Positions 27,452-35,663 of a stretch of DNA of 64,000 bases are shown piece after piece. The notes below the pieces were generated by a model. The model had not been told where the DNA came from. It saw only the letters and a list, made by a program, of their open reading frames with translations, and did not search any database. Each line of letters starts with the position of its first letter. Position 1 is the first letter of the stretch. A program made the position numbers and the translations under genes. Origin of the DNA: Urmitella timonensis (GTDB lineage Bacteria > Actinomycetota > Actinomycetes > Actinomycetales > Actinomycetaceae); assembly GCA_900120415.1 (NCBI GenBank), contig FQLW01000005.1, forward strand, positions 1-64,000, read 5' to 3'.

Positions 27452-27495
27452 AAGAAATCTTGCCGAGGTAAGTCGCTAGGAAGTATTTTCACCCC

Positions 27496-28224
27496 ATGCC
27501 TGAGGAAAAACCAAGCTATACTCGTTCCCAATTCCTGCACGCTTCCCGCGCTGCACGCCAAGGAGAGCAAGTCCTAGAGCAAGCTGAAAAGCGATTACGC
27601 TCTGAACAAGGTGGGTTAAAAGCGCGACTTACGCCCTCACCGACAGTAGTTGCCGCTGCACTGGTAGCAATCGTGATTGTGGCAGTTATGGCGGGCTGGG
27701 CACAAGGCAAAACCCCGACCGCCAAGACCTCCTCACCCTCCTCCTTCCCCTCCTCTACGTCGATAAACTCCTCAGACGCTTCCCCAGTCGCGTCCTCAGC
27801 AGTGGCTGCCCAAAAAGTATTGGTGCACGTAGCTGGGAAAGTAAAGAAACCGGGGGTGGTGCGTCTAGATGCGGATTCACGCGTAGAAGACGCCATTAAC
27901 GCTGCCGGTGGGGTGCTTGCCAATACCGATGTGAGCGCTCTTAATCTGGCGCGAAAAGTTAATGATGGTGAACAGATTTTAGTAGGTGTCGAGGGCGCAG
28001 ACTCTAGTGCAAATGGTGAAACCGGGGAGACTGCGGATGGGGGAGGGAAAACATCGGGAGGAAATAGGAAAATTTCAATCAATCAAGCCACAAAAGAACA
28101 GTTAGAAAAGCTTCCGGGAGTTGGGGAATCTCTCGCGGAACGAATTATTGCCTATCGCAAGGAGCAGGGAAAATTTCAAAGCGTTGAGGATTTGAAAAAC
28201 GTGTCGGGAATAGGTGAGAAATAA
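27496..28224 (+). CDS. comEA: ComEA-like DNA-binding competence protein, truncated by an in-frame stop
   Basis: 242 residues: a short cytoplasmic N-terminus, one membrane segment (about 50-68), a Ser-rich linker, an SLBB domain (about 106-163, VLVHVAGKVKKPGVVRL), then helix-hairpin-helix motifs from INQATKEQLEKLPGVGESLAERII to LKNVSGIGEK. ComEA binds incoming DNA at the outer face of the membrane. After GEK there is TAA, but the same frame continues YAALADMISL to a second stop at 28254-28256, which is the expected ComEA end. So a sense codon appears to have become a stop, removing the last helix of the second hairpin. No clear ribosome site precedes the ATG. Confidence 0.85.
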   Translation: MPEEKPSYTRSQFLHASRAARQGEQVLEQAEKRLRSEQGGLKARLTPSPTVVAAALVAIVIVAVMAGWAQGKTPTAKTSSPSSFPSSTSINSSDASPVASSAVAAQKVLVHVAGKVKKPGVVRLDADSRVEDAINAAGGVLANTDVSALNLARKVNDGEQILVGVEGADSSANGETGETADGGGKTSGGNRKISINQATKEQLEKLPGVGESLAERIIAYRKEQGKFQSVEDLKNVSGIGEK

Positions 28225-28263
28225 TATGCTGCTCTCGCTGACATGATTAGCTTGTAGGCGGTC

Positions 28264-29856
28264 ATGAACAAGAAAGTCCTTGACCTGCGTTTAGCGCCGC
28301 CAGTATTAAGTGCCTGGGTGGGGGCGCTGCTGCTGCCAGCCCTACCACTTCAATGGATAGCGGTTATTAGTGCACTAGCCCTCGTTCTTAGCGCAGGGTT
28401 CTTAATCGCCGTATATAAAGGGCGCTTGGCAACATTGGGATTGGTATCGGCTCTAGCTGTCGGAGCGCTAGGTGGGGTAGGGATGAGCCTCACCCAGTCG
28501 GCTAGGACGCTAGCAGCTGATCCTTTAGCACGTGCCTGGCAAGGAAATATCGCGAATATTAAAGTGATAGCTCAGGTTGAGACACCACCACGAAAGTATG
28601 CGCCAGGCAGTAATCAGCAGATAGTCCAGTTAAAACTGCAAAAAGCGCAAATACAGGGTTCAGCCCCAGTTAATACCGGGTTGAAAATTATGGCATTCGG
28701 TAGCGGTATGCCTACTTATCCTCGCGGCACTATCCTGCAATCCGCGATAAAACTAGAAAAATCTCCTAGTAGCGCAAATCTGGACATCACAAATAATGGC
28801 GGGATAAGTGCTAATAGTTTGTTTGAAATTCGGGGACAACTATTGTCTACCCCCGTGGTTAGAGCCGGACCTGGCGGAGCGGCGGCCCTGAAACAAAAGT
28901 TCGCGACCCGGCTGGAAGAAAAACTGGCGGTAGTGAAATCCCCGGCAGCAGCAACGCTGCTGCCGGCCATGATTCTAGGAATCAGAGCTGATGCATCGGC
29001 AGATACCGAAGCGTTAAAAACTGCGGGGATTGTTCATATTACCTGCGTATCAGGGATGCATATCTCGGTTCTGATTTCCCTGGTGGCGCTGCTTAGCGCG
29101 GGATTTGCTAGACGATGGCGTCTGTTAATATGTGGAACTTTATTAGTCGGATATTGTCTACTGCTCGGGCCTTCCCCCTCGTTACTGCGCGCCAGTGTCA
29201 TGGGAATGGTTAGCATATTAGCCCTGGCAGCAGGGCGCGAACCTTGCTCATTTAGTTCTCTAGCAGCAGCGATAATTGGTTTACTTTTTTTTAATCCTGC
29301 TTTTGGTTCGGATATAGGTTTTTTGCTTTCAGTCAGTTCCACTGCCGCGATTATACTGGCGGTTCCCTTTATCGAGAGAAAAGTACAGAATCTAACTACC
29401 CCGTGGGGTCCTAGGTTTCCTCGCCCTTCATCAAAAATAATTGCTGGCAAGTATCGTGACTACCTGCAAAAGGTCTTTCAATCCTTCCTGAGCGTGGGGC
29501 TGGTTAGCCTGGTGGCACAACTAGCGTGTCTGCCGGGGCAGCTGCTACTTCGCCCCGGAATCAATACCTTGACCGTCCTCGCAAATGTAGCTATCGCCCC
29601 GGTGGTTACCTTGCTGATTTGGGGCGGCGCTATTTTAGTTTTCCTACCTCTACCTGGTTATTTGCTGGCTAGGATACTTGCTTTCGGGTGTGAGTGGGTG
29701 ATGGTTGTTGCCCGGGCTATATCCGCAAATCGCTTCGCAATTTTGCCTTGGCCACAAGGGATACCCGGCTTATTGGCACTAGGGGTTTTGGTGACAGGAA
29801 TAGTTTTTATTTGGCGCTGCTACTTTCCAAAAAGGGGTAAGAGATGGCAATGTTGA
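28264..29856 (+). CDS. comEC: ComEC/Rec2 competence DNA channel, short form
   Basis: 530 residues, strongly hydrophobic with about ten membrane segments. The competence-domain signature HITCVSGMHISVLISL (residues ~258-273) and the downstream PSLLRASVMG are present. An N-terminal OB-like DUF4131 region covers about 80-200. It would carry single-stranded DNA across the membrane. The C-terminal metallo-beta-lactamase-like domain found in the longer (~750 residue) ComEC proteins is missing; actinobacterial short forms exist. Begins right after the comEA remnant and ends 3 bp before holA. Confidence 0.9.
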   Translation: MNKKVLDLRLAPPVLSAWVGALLLPALPLQWIAVISALALVLSAGFLIAVYKGRLATLGLVSALAVGALGGVGMSLTQSARTLAADPLARAWQGNIANIKVIAQVETPPRKYAPGSNQQIVQLKLQKAQIQGSAPVNTGLKIMAFGSGMPTYPRGTILQSAIKLEKSPSSANLDITNNGGISANSLFEIRGQLLSTPVVRAGPGGAAALKQKFATRLEEKLAVVKSPAAATLLPAMILGIRADASADTEALKTAGIVHITCVSGMHISVLISLVALLSAGFARRWRLLICGTLLVGYCLLLGPSPSLLRASVMGMVSILALAAGREPCSFSSLAAAIIGLLFFNPAFGSDIGFLLSVSSTAAIILAVPFIERKVQNLTTPWGPRFPRPSSKIIAGKYRDYLQKVFQSFLSVGLVSLVAQLACLPGQLLLRPGINTLTVLANVAIAPVVTLLIWGGAILVFLPLPGYLLARILAFGCEWVMVVARAISANRFAILPWPQGIPGLLALGVLVTGIVFIWRCYFPKRGKRWQC

Positions 29857-29859
29857 AGC

Positions 29860-30828
29860 ATGGCGGAAAAATTGATGACTTGGCGAGACTGCACCTTAGC
29901 GCCTTTGGTGTTGATTCGAGGCCCGGAGAAACTGTTGATGGATCGAGCTGTTTCCCGCCTGAAGCAGTTAGGGCGTAACCAGGATTCTGCTCTAGCTATT
30001 ACCGAAGTGACTGCTGGCAGCTACCAGGCGGGGGCTTTGGGGTCGCTTACTTCTCCCTCTCTATTTGGGGAAGCTCGTTTGATTATCGTTCCAGATTTTG
30101 AATCCGCTGATGAAACCCTGGGGGAAGATTTAGCTACCTATCTGGCATCTCCGCAGCCAGATTGCTGGATTATTACCTGTCACGACGGCTCGAATAAAGG
30201 GAAACGCCAGGTAGATAAAATAAAAAAGGCGGGGGCGCGGGAAGTTAAAGTCGCGAAAATCAAAAATGCCCGCGACAAACTGTCTTTAGTGGTTGAGGAA
30301 GTACGCACGGTTGGGGGACGCATAGAGCCAGCCGGTGCGCAGTTGCTGGTAGATGCGCTTGGTGAAGATTTGGCGGAACTAATCGGGGCGGCTAGGCAAC
30401 TGGTTTCCGATTATCCGCAGGCGGTAACTTTGCAGGCAGTGCAACAGTTTTATGGCTCGCGGGTGGGGGCTAGCGGTTTTAATGTGGCAGATGCGGTAGC
30501 TGTCGGTAACTTGTCGCGCGCCCTTGTTTTGCTGCGGCAAGCATTTTCTTCCGGGGTAGAGCCGGTCGCGATTGGGGGTGCGCTCGCCCTAAAGTTCCGT
30601 AGCCTGGCGAAAGTAAGTGGTCGGGGAGTTAGTTCTGCCGAGTTGGGGATGGCGCCTTGGCAGGTGCAGAAAGCTCGGCGGGAGGTGCGCGGCTGGACTG
30701 ACTCGCAGCTGGCGGAGGCGATTAGGGTTATTGCCCAAGCTGACGAGGACGCGAAGGGCGCTAGTCGCGATCCTCAGTATGCGCTCGAGGCTGCGGTTAG
30801 GAAAATCTGTCTTTTACGGCAGCGTTAA
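29860..30828 (+). CDS. holA: DNA polymerase III delta subunit
   Basis: 322 residues, ATG 3 bp after comEC stop. The clamp-loader delta subunit opens the beta clamp. Recognised by the N-terminal LVLIRGPEKLLMDRAV, the WIITCHDGSNKGK region, the LLVDALGEDLAELIGAARQL helix and the C-terminal arginine-rich region typical of HolA. The comEC-holA order is conserved in many bacteria. No degenerate Walker A is needed for this subunit. Confidence 0.9.
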   Translation: MAEKLMTWRDCTLAPLVLIRGPEKLLMDRAVSRLKQLGRNQDSALAITEVTAGSYQAGALGSLTSPSLFGEARLIIVPDFESADETLGEDLATYLASPQPDCWIITCHDGSNKGKRQVDKIKKAGAREVKVAKIKNARDKLSLVVEEVRTVGGRIEPAGAQLLVDALGEDLAELIGAARQLVSDYPQAVTLQAVQQFYGSRVGASGFNVADAVAVGNLSRALVLLRQAFSSGVEPVAIGGALALKFRSLAKVSGRGVSSAELGMAPWQVQKARREVRGWTDSQLAEAIRVIAQADEDAKGASRDPQYALEAAVRKICLLRQR

Positions 30829-30855
30829 AGAGCGGGGAAAAAGTTAGGAGAATCA

Positions 30856-31257
30856 ATGGTAATGCAGCGTAAAACGAAGCAGCGGGACGCGATTATGGCA
30901 ATCATGGCTGATGAGACGGATTTTCGTTCTGCTCAACAGGTGCACACTGCCCTGGTGGTAGCTGGGCAAACCGTGGGATTAGCTACTGTTTACCGAAACC
31001 TGCAGGCTCTAACTGAGGCAGGGGAGTTGGATAGTTTACGTTCTGAGGACGGAGAAACCCTTTATCGGCGTTGCGCGAAGCGCCGTCACCATCACCACTT
31101 GGTATGTAGAAACTGTGGCTACACGGTAGATATTCAAGATGACCAGTTAGAACAGTGGATTGGCAAGATTGCTCGGCGCTACCGGTTCAGCGATATTGAA
31201 CATATGGCTGATGTTTTTGGGTTATGTGAGAGCTGCGAATCGAAACTTGAAAAATAG
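30856..31257 (+). CDS. zur: Fur-family metalloregulator, Zur/FurB-like
   Basis: 133 residues. Winged helix in the first ~75 residues with the recognition helix GLATVYRNLQAL. Metal sites: a His cluster HHHH at 78-81, Cys84/Cys87 (CRNC) and Cys124/Cys127 (CESC), the structural Zn tetrad of Fur proteins. The HHHHLVCRNCG segment fits the Zur group, which represses zinc uptake; Fur or PerR-like roles cannot be excluded. Start ATG 30856 after AGGAG; a second ATG lies two codons on. No zinc transporter is next to it. Confidence 0.87.
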   Translation: MVMQRKTKQRDAIMAIMADETDFRSAQQVHTALVVAGQTVGLATVYRNLQALTEAGELDSLRSEDGETLYRRCAKRRHHHHLVCRNCGYTVDIQDDQLEQWIGKIARRYRFSDIEHMADVFGLCESCESKLEK

Positions 31258-31383
31258 GGCGCGCGTCCTTTTCGTGGGGAAAGCGCTGTTGGAAAGGGTT
31301 TAGGTTAGCTTTATGAGGTGGGGTGGTTTTCAAGAATCAATACTCATAGGGAATTCATAGGTTATTCCTCTTAGTCTCATAAA

Positions 31384-31421
31384 TCGTTTCTTTAACTTGT
31401 AGGTATCAGTTAAAGAAACGA
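31384..31421 (+). promoter_or_regulatory. Perfect 14-bp inverted repeat before the His/Met-rich membrane protein
   Basis: TCGTTTCTTTAACT (31384-31397) and AGTTAAAGAAACGA (31408-31421) are perfect inverse copies with a 10-bp spacer, ending two bases before the AGGAGG ribosome site. Either a dimer-binding operator or a leader hairpin that blocks initiation. Confidence 0.6.
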
Positions 31422-31433
31422 GTAGGAGGAAAT

Positions 31434-32216
31434 ATGAGTTCCGAAAATGAACCTAAACCAGAGAATCTAAATGAGGCTAATAGTTCCGCGACGCCGAGTG
31501 AGAATCTGGAAAGTCAAGAACCGCAAGCAAATACGCAATCAGTTGAACCCGGTTTTATAGAACAAGAAAACCAGTCAGAAACTCATGCTAGTAGCGCGAA
31601 TGCGGAAATAACCGAAGAAATCCCGGCCCCAGAATTACCGGTTCCGCTTCCTATGGGGGCAGAAAGCCGGACTGCTCAGGGCGTTGCTACCGGGTCTATT
31701 TCAGGTAATGAGGACGAATCGACTGTAGCCGGGACCGAACGGACATTAACACAAGAATCTTTTAACCCGGCTAATTTCAAAGTCGAAAAGGGGAAGAAAT
31801 CGGGAGGAATTGCCAGATTGTTTCGTAAAACCTGGGTGAAAGTAGTGTCCTTGGTGGGGGCAGCGATTATTGTTTTCCTAAGCGGTCTGGGGGTGGGGAT
31901 GGTGATTCATAGTGGTGGAGGACATCCCCATATGCCGCCGGGACAGGGCAGGCAAATGGCTCCAGGCGAGCAAATGGATAGGCAGATGCGGCCGGGAGGA
32001 AAAATGACGCCGGGAGGTCCAAATCGGCAATTACCGCCGGGCGAATCAAATCAAAACGGACAAAATCCGCGGAACTTAGATAATCAGAATCAAAATGGTA
32101 ACAATCAAAATGATTCTCAGCAGCAAAGTGGCAATAATCAAAGCCCTCAAAACGGCGAAAAACCAGGAGAACAAAACAGTTCCCAAAATGGTGGCGCGAA
32201 TAGTTCTAACTCTTAA
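31434..32216 (+). CDS. Single-pass membrane protein with His/Met/Pro-rich exterior, unknown function
   Basis: 260 residues, ATG with AGGAGG. An acidic, Ser/Asn/Glu-rich N-terminus (~120 residues) precedes a basic patch and one membrane segment (about 137-158). Outside follows a short HSGGGHPHMPPG stretch, Met/Pro/Gly-rich repeats (QMAPGEQMDRQMRPGG) and an Asn/Gln-rich tail. His/Met-rich exposed segments often bind copper, nickel or silver, so metal sensing or buffering is a possibility, not a conclusion. It lies between a Zur-like gene and a two-component system (72 bp upstream of the response regulator) and has its own palindrome. I do not recognise a family. Confidence 0.75.
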   Translation: MSSENEPKPENLNEANSSATPSENLESQEPQANTQSVEPGFIEQENQSETHASSANAEITEEIPAPELPVPLPMGAESRTAQGVATGSISGNEDESTVAGTERTLTQESFNPANFKVEKGKKSGGIARLFRKTWVKVVSLVGAAIIVFLSGLGVGMVIHSGGGHPHMPPGQGRQMAPGEQMDRQMRPGGKMTPGGPNRQLPPGESNQNGQNPRNLDNQNQNGNNQNDSQQQSGNNQSPQNGEKPGEQNSSQNGGANSSNS

Positions 32217-32288
32217 TGAGGAAATCAGTAGTTTCGCTGGTTGTAGCGGAAAAATCGGGATTTCTTTAGCTAAAGGCATAATAAAAAC

Positions 32289-33041
32289 ATGGGAATAAAT
32301 AATAATCCTGAGCGCGCCAGCTCCCTGGCGCGCTCAGGTAAGGCGCCACGAATCCTAATCGTGGATGATGAAAAACTCTTAGCCGACCTGTTGGCACAGG
32401 CTCTCAGCGTGCAAGGCTGGGATACTTTCACCGCGAATGATGGCTTCCAGGCGGTGCAGATAGCTCGAAAACACTGCCCTGACGCGATTGTGATGGACGT
32501 AATGATGCCGGTCATGGATGGTATTGAAGCCATGGAGAGAATCCGTCAAGACTTCCCAGATATCCCGGTGTTGATGCTCACCGCCAAAGATGCTATCGCC
32601 GATAAAATCACTGGACTGCGTAGCGGGGCGGACGATTATGTCACTAAACCTTTTGATTTAACCGAAGTGGAACTGCGCCTTGAGGCACTGCTGCGCCGTA
32701 GCGGTTTCGCCGATGAAAATGGCGCCACTGAGCAGATTCTACGGGTGCGAGACCTGGAAATGAAAGTGGATAGCCGCCAGGTTAGCCGAGCGGGAAAGCC
32801 AATTGAGCTGACTAAAACCGAGTTCGAGCTCTGCCAGTTTCTAATGGAAAACTGCGACCGCGTAGTGAGTAAAGAACAGATTTTGGACACGGTGTGGCAC
32901 TTCGATTTTGGCGGTAAAGCCAGCGTGGTGGAGCTTTACATCTCCTATTTGCGCAAAAAGATTGATCAGGAGGCAGAACCACTAATCGAAACCGTGTGGG
33001 CAGTTGGCTACGTGATGCGTTCGGAGAGTAGGCGTGGCTAG
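32289..33041 (+). CDS. OmpR-family response regulator
   Basis: 250 residues. Receiver domain with acidic pocket (VDDE), phosphoacceptor Asp70 (IVMDVMMP), Thr and Lys of the switch (LTAKD, YVTKPF), then a winged-helix DNA-binding domain (about 155-248). The first ~19 residues form an unusual extension; a later start is possible but no internal ATG gives a better ribosome site. It overlaps the kinase gene by 8 bp, so the two form one unit. Closest in feel to TrcR/TcrA-type regulators of actinobacteria; target genes unknown, with the upstream membrane protein a natural candidate. Confidence 0.93.
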   Translation: MGINNNPERASSLARSGKAPRILIVDDEKLLADLLAQALSVQGWDTFTANDGFQAVQIARKHCPDAIVMDVMMPVMDGIEAMERIRQDFPDIPVLMLTAKDAIADKITGLRSGADDYVTKPFDLTEVELRLEALLRRSGFADENGATEQILRVRDLEMKVDSRQVSRAGKPIELTKTEFELCQFLMENCDRVVSKEQILDTVWHFDFGGKASVVELYISYLRKKIDQEAEPLIETVWAVGYVMRSESRRG

Positions 33042-34701
33042 GGGGCAGCGGGGATTAGCCAAGTTGTTACCTTCTCGCTCCCGCCGTCTTTCGCGCCGCC
33101 TACCGGTAATGGTGCTAGGCGTATCTTTCCTGGTAATTGCCGGGGTGGGAACTTTTGCGGGGCTGGCGCTGCGCGGGGCGCTCTATGAGCAACTCGACAC
33201 TTCTCTTAACCAATCGGTGAATCAACTCGCCCAGATTGCCCGAGCCGGTCAGGGAAAAGAGGTTTTAGGAACCCCGTTAGGAGGGGAAGAGAAAAATACT
33301 CCGCAGACAGATTCTTCCAAGACCCCTACCGAGGACGAGGACTCGCTGAAAGCCCATACTAAGGACGAAGCAGCGAACCGTATTTCTCGCCCCAGTAAAA
33401 TCCCGGATTCTATTAGGGGACAAGCTGAGGAAAAAAGATTTGAAAAACCCGAAGATACAGGTAGAGGTCGTCCCGGTCGAGATTTTCCCGGTGTAACTGC
33501 CGGTTCATTTAGCCTGATCTATCAAGCCGGTCAGGCTACCTCTTTATTGGTCGATCCGGGATCAGCATCGCGCCAGCTTTCCAGCACCCAGATAAGCCAA
33601 GTGTTATCCCTAACTCTCACTCGCCCTCAAAACGTTAGTCTGACGGATTTAGGGGACTATCGAGTATCGCAGCGCCAGGTCGATACCCCTGAAGGTATTG
33701 CCCGCATTGCCAGCGGGCTTCCTTTGCGGGAAGTAAACCAAACCCTACATTCGTTTATCCTGTTTTATGCTTTAGGGTCGCTCGCGGCTCTGCTAGGGGC
33801 CTACCTGTTGGCGCGATTCTTAGTCCGCCGCGAACTGCGGGATTTAACCCAGGTAGAAAAAGTGGCGCGCACGGTTGAGAACGTTAATCTAGAAAGCGAA
33901 AGTCACTTACCTACCCGGGTAAGGGACGAGGTTACCAGCAAAGATTCTGAGGCCGCCCAGCTTGGGCGTTCCTTAAATCGCGCCCTCGAACATGTGGAAT
34001 CCTCGCTGAAACTGCGAGAGAAAAGCGAAGCACAACTGCGCCAATTTGTGGCTGATGCCTCCCATGAACTTCGCACCCCGGTGGCCGCAATCAGCGGCTA
34101 CGCCCAGTTATTGGCGCGGCAAAACCTGGGTGAACAAGCCGGTGACGCGGTAGGGCGGATTGAGCGGGAAAGTCACCGGCTGGCGGATTTGGTTTCGGAT
34201 TTGATTTTGCTGGCACGCCTGGATGCGGGGCAAAATGCCCAGGTAGAGGAAGTTTCAATCGCGGGGGTGATAGTGGAAACTTTCACCAATATGCGTATCA
34301 CTCACCCGGAGCATCACTGGGAATTGGAGTTCGCGAAAGACTTGGCGGAAGTTACGGTAGTAGGCAGTGAATCCGCCCTCACCCAGATTATTTCTAATCT
34401 ATTAGCTAACGCCGCTCAGCACACCCCGGCTGGGACAAAAATACAGGTCAGTACCTATCTGGTGGCAGTGGATAAACTGCAAGTGCAAGTGGCAGATAAC
34501 GGGCAGGGGATAGATCCGCGGATTGCCGATACGCTGTTTAATCGTTTCGTGCGGGCTGATACTGCCCGCACTCCCGGCGAATCCTCCGGGCTGGGGCTGG
34601 CAATCGTAAAAACTTTGACCGAGGCATTGGGGGGCGCCGTCACAGCCGAAAACCGGGCGCCCTCGGGAGCCGTATTCACCCTCACCCTGCCCCGCAGCTA
34701 G
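33034..34701 (+). CDS. Sensor histidine kinase
   Basis: 555 residues. Membrane segments at about 24-46 and 239-262 enclose a ~190-residue extracellular region whose middle (80-155) is charged and low in complexity, so it is probably a flexible linker. HAMP at about 262-320, phosphoacceptor His344 in FVADASHELRTP, then a GHKL ATPase with N, G1 and G2 boxes (QIISNLLANAAQH, VADNGQGID, GESSGLGLAI). Pairs with the response regulator it overlaps. The signal is unknown. Confidence 0.94.
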   Translation: MARGQRGLAKLLPSRSRRLSRRLPVMVLGVSFLVIAGVGTFAGLALRGALYEQLDTSLNQSVNQLAQIARAGQGKEVLGTPLGGEEKNTPQTDSSKTPTEDEDSLKAHTKDEAANRISRPSKIPDSIRGQAEEKRFEKPEDTGRGRPGRDFPGVTAGSFSLIYQAGQATSLLVDPGSASRQLSSTQISQVLSLTLTRPQNVSLTDLGDYRVSQRQVDTPEGIARIASGLPLREVNQTLHSFILFYALGSLAALLGAYLLARFLVRRELRDLTQVEKVARTVENVNLESESHLPTRVRDEVTSKDSEAAQLGRSLNRALEHVESSLKLREKSEAQLRQFVADASHELRTPVAAISGYAQLLARQNLGEQAGDAVGRIERESHRLADLVSDLILLARLDAGQNAQVEEVSIAGVIVETFTNMRITHPEHHWELEFAKDLAEVTVVGSESALTQIISNLLANAAQHTPAGTKIQVSTYLVAVDKLQVQVADNGQGIDPRIADTLFNRFVRADTARTPGESSGLGLAIVKTLTEALGGAVTAENRAPSGAVFTLTLPRS

Positions 34702-34784
34702 TAGAAATTAAGTAGCTGTTGAATGCACACTGTCCAGATAATAAACTTGTTGCAGATGTATTAAATGTGACGGGAGGAAACGTT

Positions 34785-34910
34785 ATGTCCAGTACCTCTC
34801 CTAACTATCAAACCCAATCGGCGTTGGCTGAATCGGAAAGATTGCTTGCCAATCCTGATGCCCAGCGTTATGTAGAAGTTGAAGAAGCTCTAAAAGAACT
34901 TAAATCGTGA
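34785..34910 (+). CDS. Small hypothetical protein (41 residues)
   Basis: ATG 34785 is preceded by GGGAGGAAA at good spacing, which favours this start over the upstream ATG at 34719. The product MSSTSPNYQTQSALAESERL... ends in a charged, probably helical EVEEALKELKS. It lies 83 bp after the histidine kinase and converges on the next regulator gene. No family recognised; the clean ribosome site is the main support. Confidence 0.5.
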   Translation: MSSTSPNYQTQSALAESERLLANPDAQRYVEVEEALKELKS

Positions 34911-34926
34911 GCTACGAAAACCCCAG

Positions 34927-35547
34927 TTATAGCCAACCGGCGGCGCTAGCGGTTTGAGCAGCTTCGATTCTGCTTTTAGCTCCCAGCTTGGTCATTGCAC
35001 CGGAAATGATATTACGTACCGTACCGGGAGCTAGGAAAACTGTAGCCGCTATTTGCTCGATACTAGCCCCAGTTAAGGCACAGTTCAGAGTCTCGATTTC
35101 TCGCGGGGTTAAAGGATTAGGACCTTGGGCTAGGGCATCGGCAGCCAATTTAGGGTCAATATGTTTAGCTCCCGCATAGATATTGCGAATAATGCTCACC
35201 AGCTGATCCGCGGGGGTGTCTTTGACAATAAAACCGCTAGCTCCTGCCGCAAGCGCCCGGCTTAAATATCCGGGACGACCAAAAGTAGTTACTATCAGCA
35301 CTTTTGTGTCTGGAAAAGCCTGTTTGATTTCGCGAGTTAAATCCAGTCCGGAATCTGAGCCCATCTCAATATCTACCAACGCCACATCAACTGCCTGGCC
35401 ACTATTTTGTAGGGCGTGCAGCTGCTGTAACGCTGCCTGGTTGCTGTCAGCCTGCCCTAAAACTTTGAGGTCGTCCTCTAAACTAAGCAAACTGGCTAAA
35501 GCTTGTCGCACCAGGGTTTGGTCATCTACCAGCAGTAGTGAAATCAT
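34927..35547 (-). CDS. NarL/LuxR-family response regulator
   Basis: 206 residues from ATG 35547 (MISLLLVDDQTLVRQ), where receiver domains normally begin; the frame is open further upstream but that part would be an atypical hydrophobic extension. Phosphoacceptor Asp59 (VALVDIEM), conserved KDTPAD, then a LuxR helix-turn-helix (LTPREIETLNCALTGASIEQIAATVFLAPGTVRNIISGAMTKLGA). Pairs with the adjacent DesK-like kinase at 35664-36860, transcribed in the same direction just upstream. Confidence 0.93.
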   Translation of the reverse strand: MISLLLVDDQTLVRQALASLLSLEDDLKVLGQADSNQAALQQLHALQNSGQAVDVALVDIEMGSDSGLDLTREIKQAFPDTKVLIVTTFGRPGYLSRALAAGASGFIVKDTPADQLVSIIRNIYAGAKHIDPKLAADALAQGPNPLTPREIETLNCALTGASIEQIAATVFLAPGTVRNIISGAMTKLGAKSRIEAAQTASAAGWL

Positions 35548-35663
35548 GTTCCAATTATTCCATAGCGCTAGCTGAGTAAGTACGACAAGCATTAGGCACA
35601 ACAGTCGCAGTAGCGACAAATGGCTGGTTTTCGGCGAATACCTTAAATGAACTGCGCCGTAAG

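Larger units (their letters stand above)
26373..27495. other. rluD-comEA intergenic region, mostly 19-bp arrays
   Basis: About 0.95 kb of repeat array (26452-27390) is followed by a leader with alternative hairpins (27405-27451). Reading frames of up to 174 codons cross the arrays on the minus strand, but they translate the repeats themselves (recurring REGD and PEGD peptides) and have no ribosome sites. I see no gene. Confidence 0.7.
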
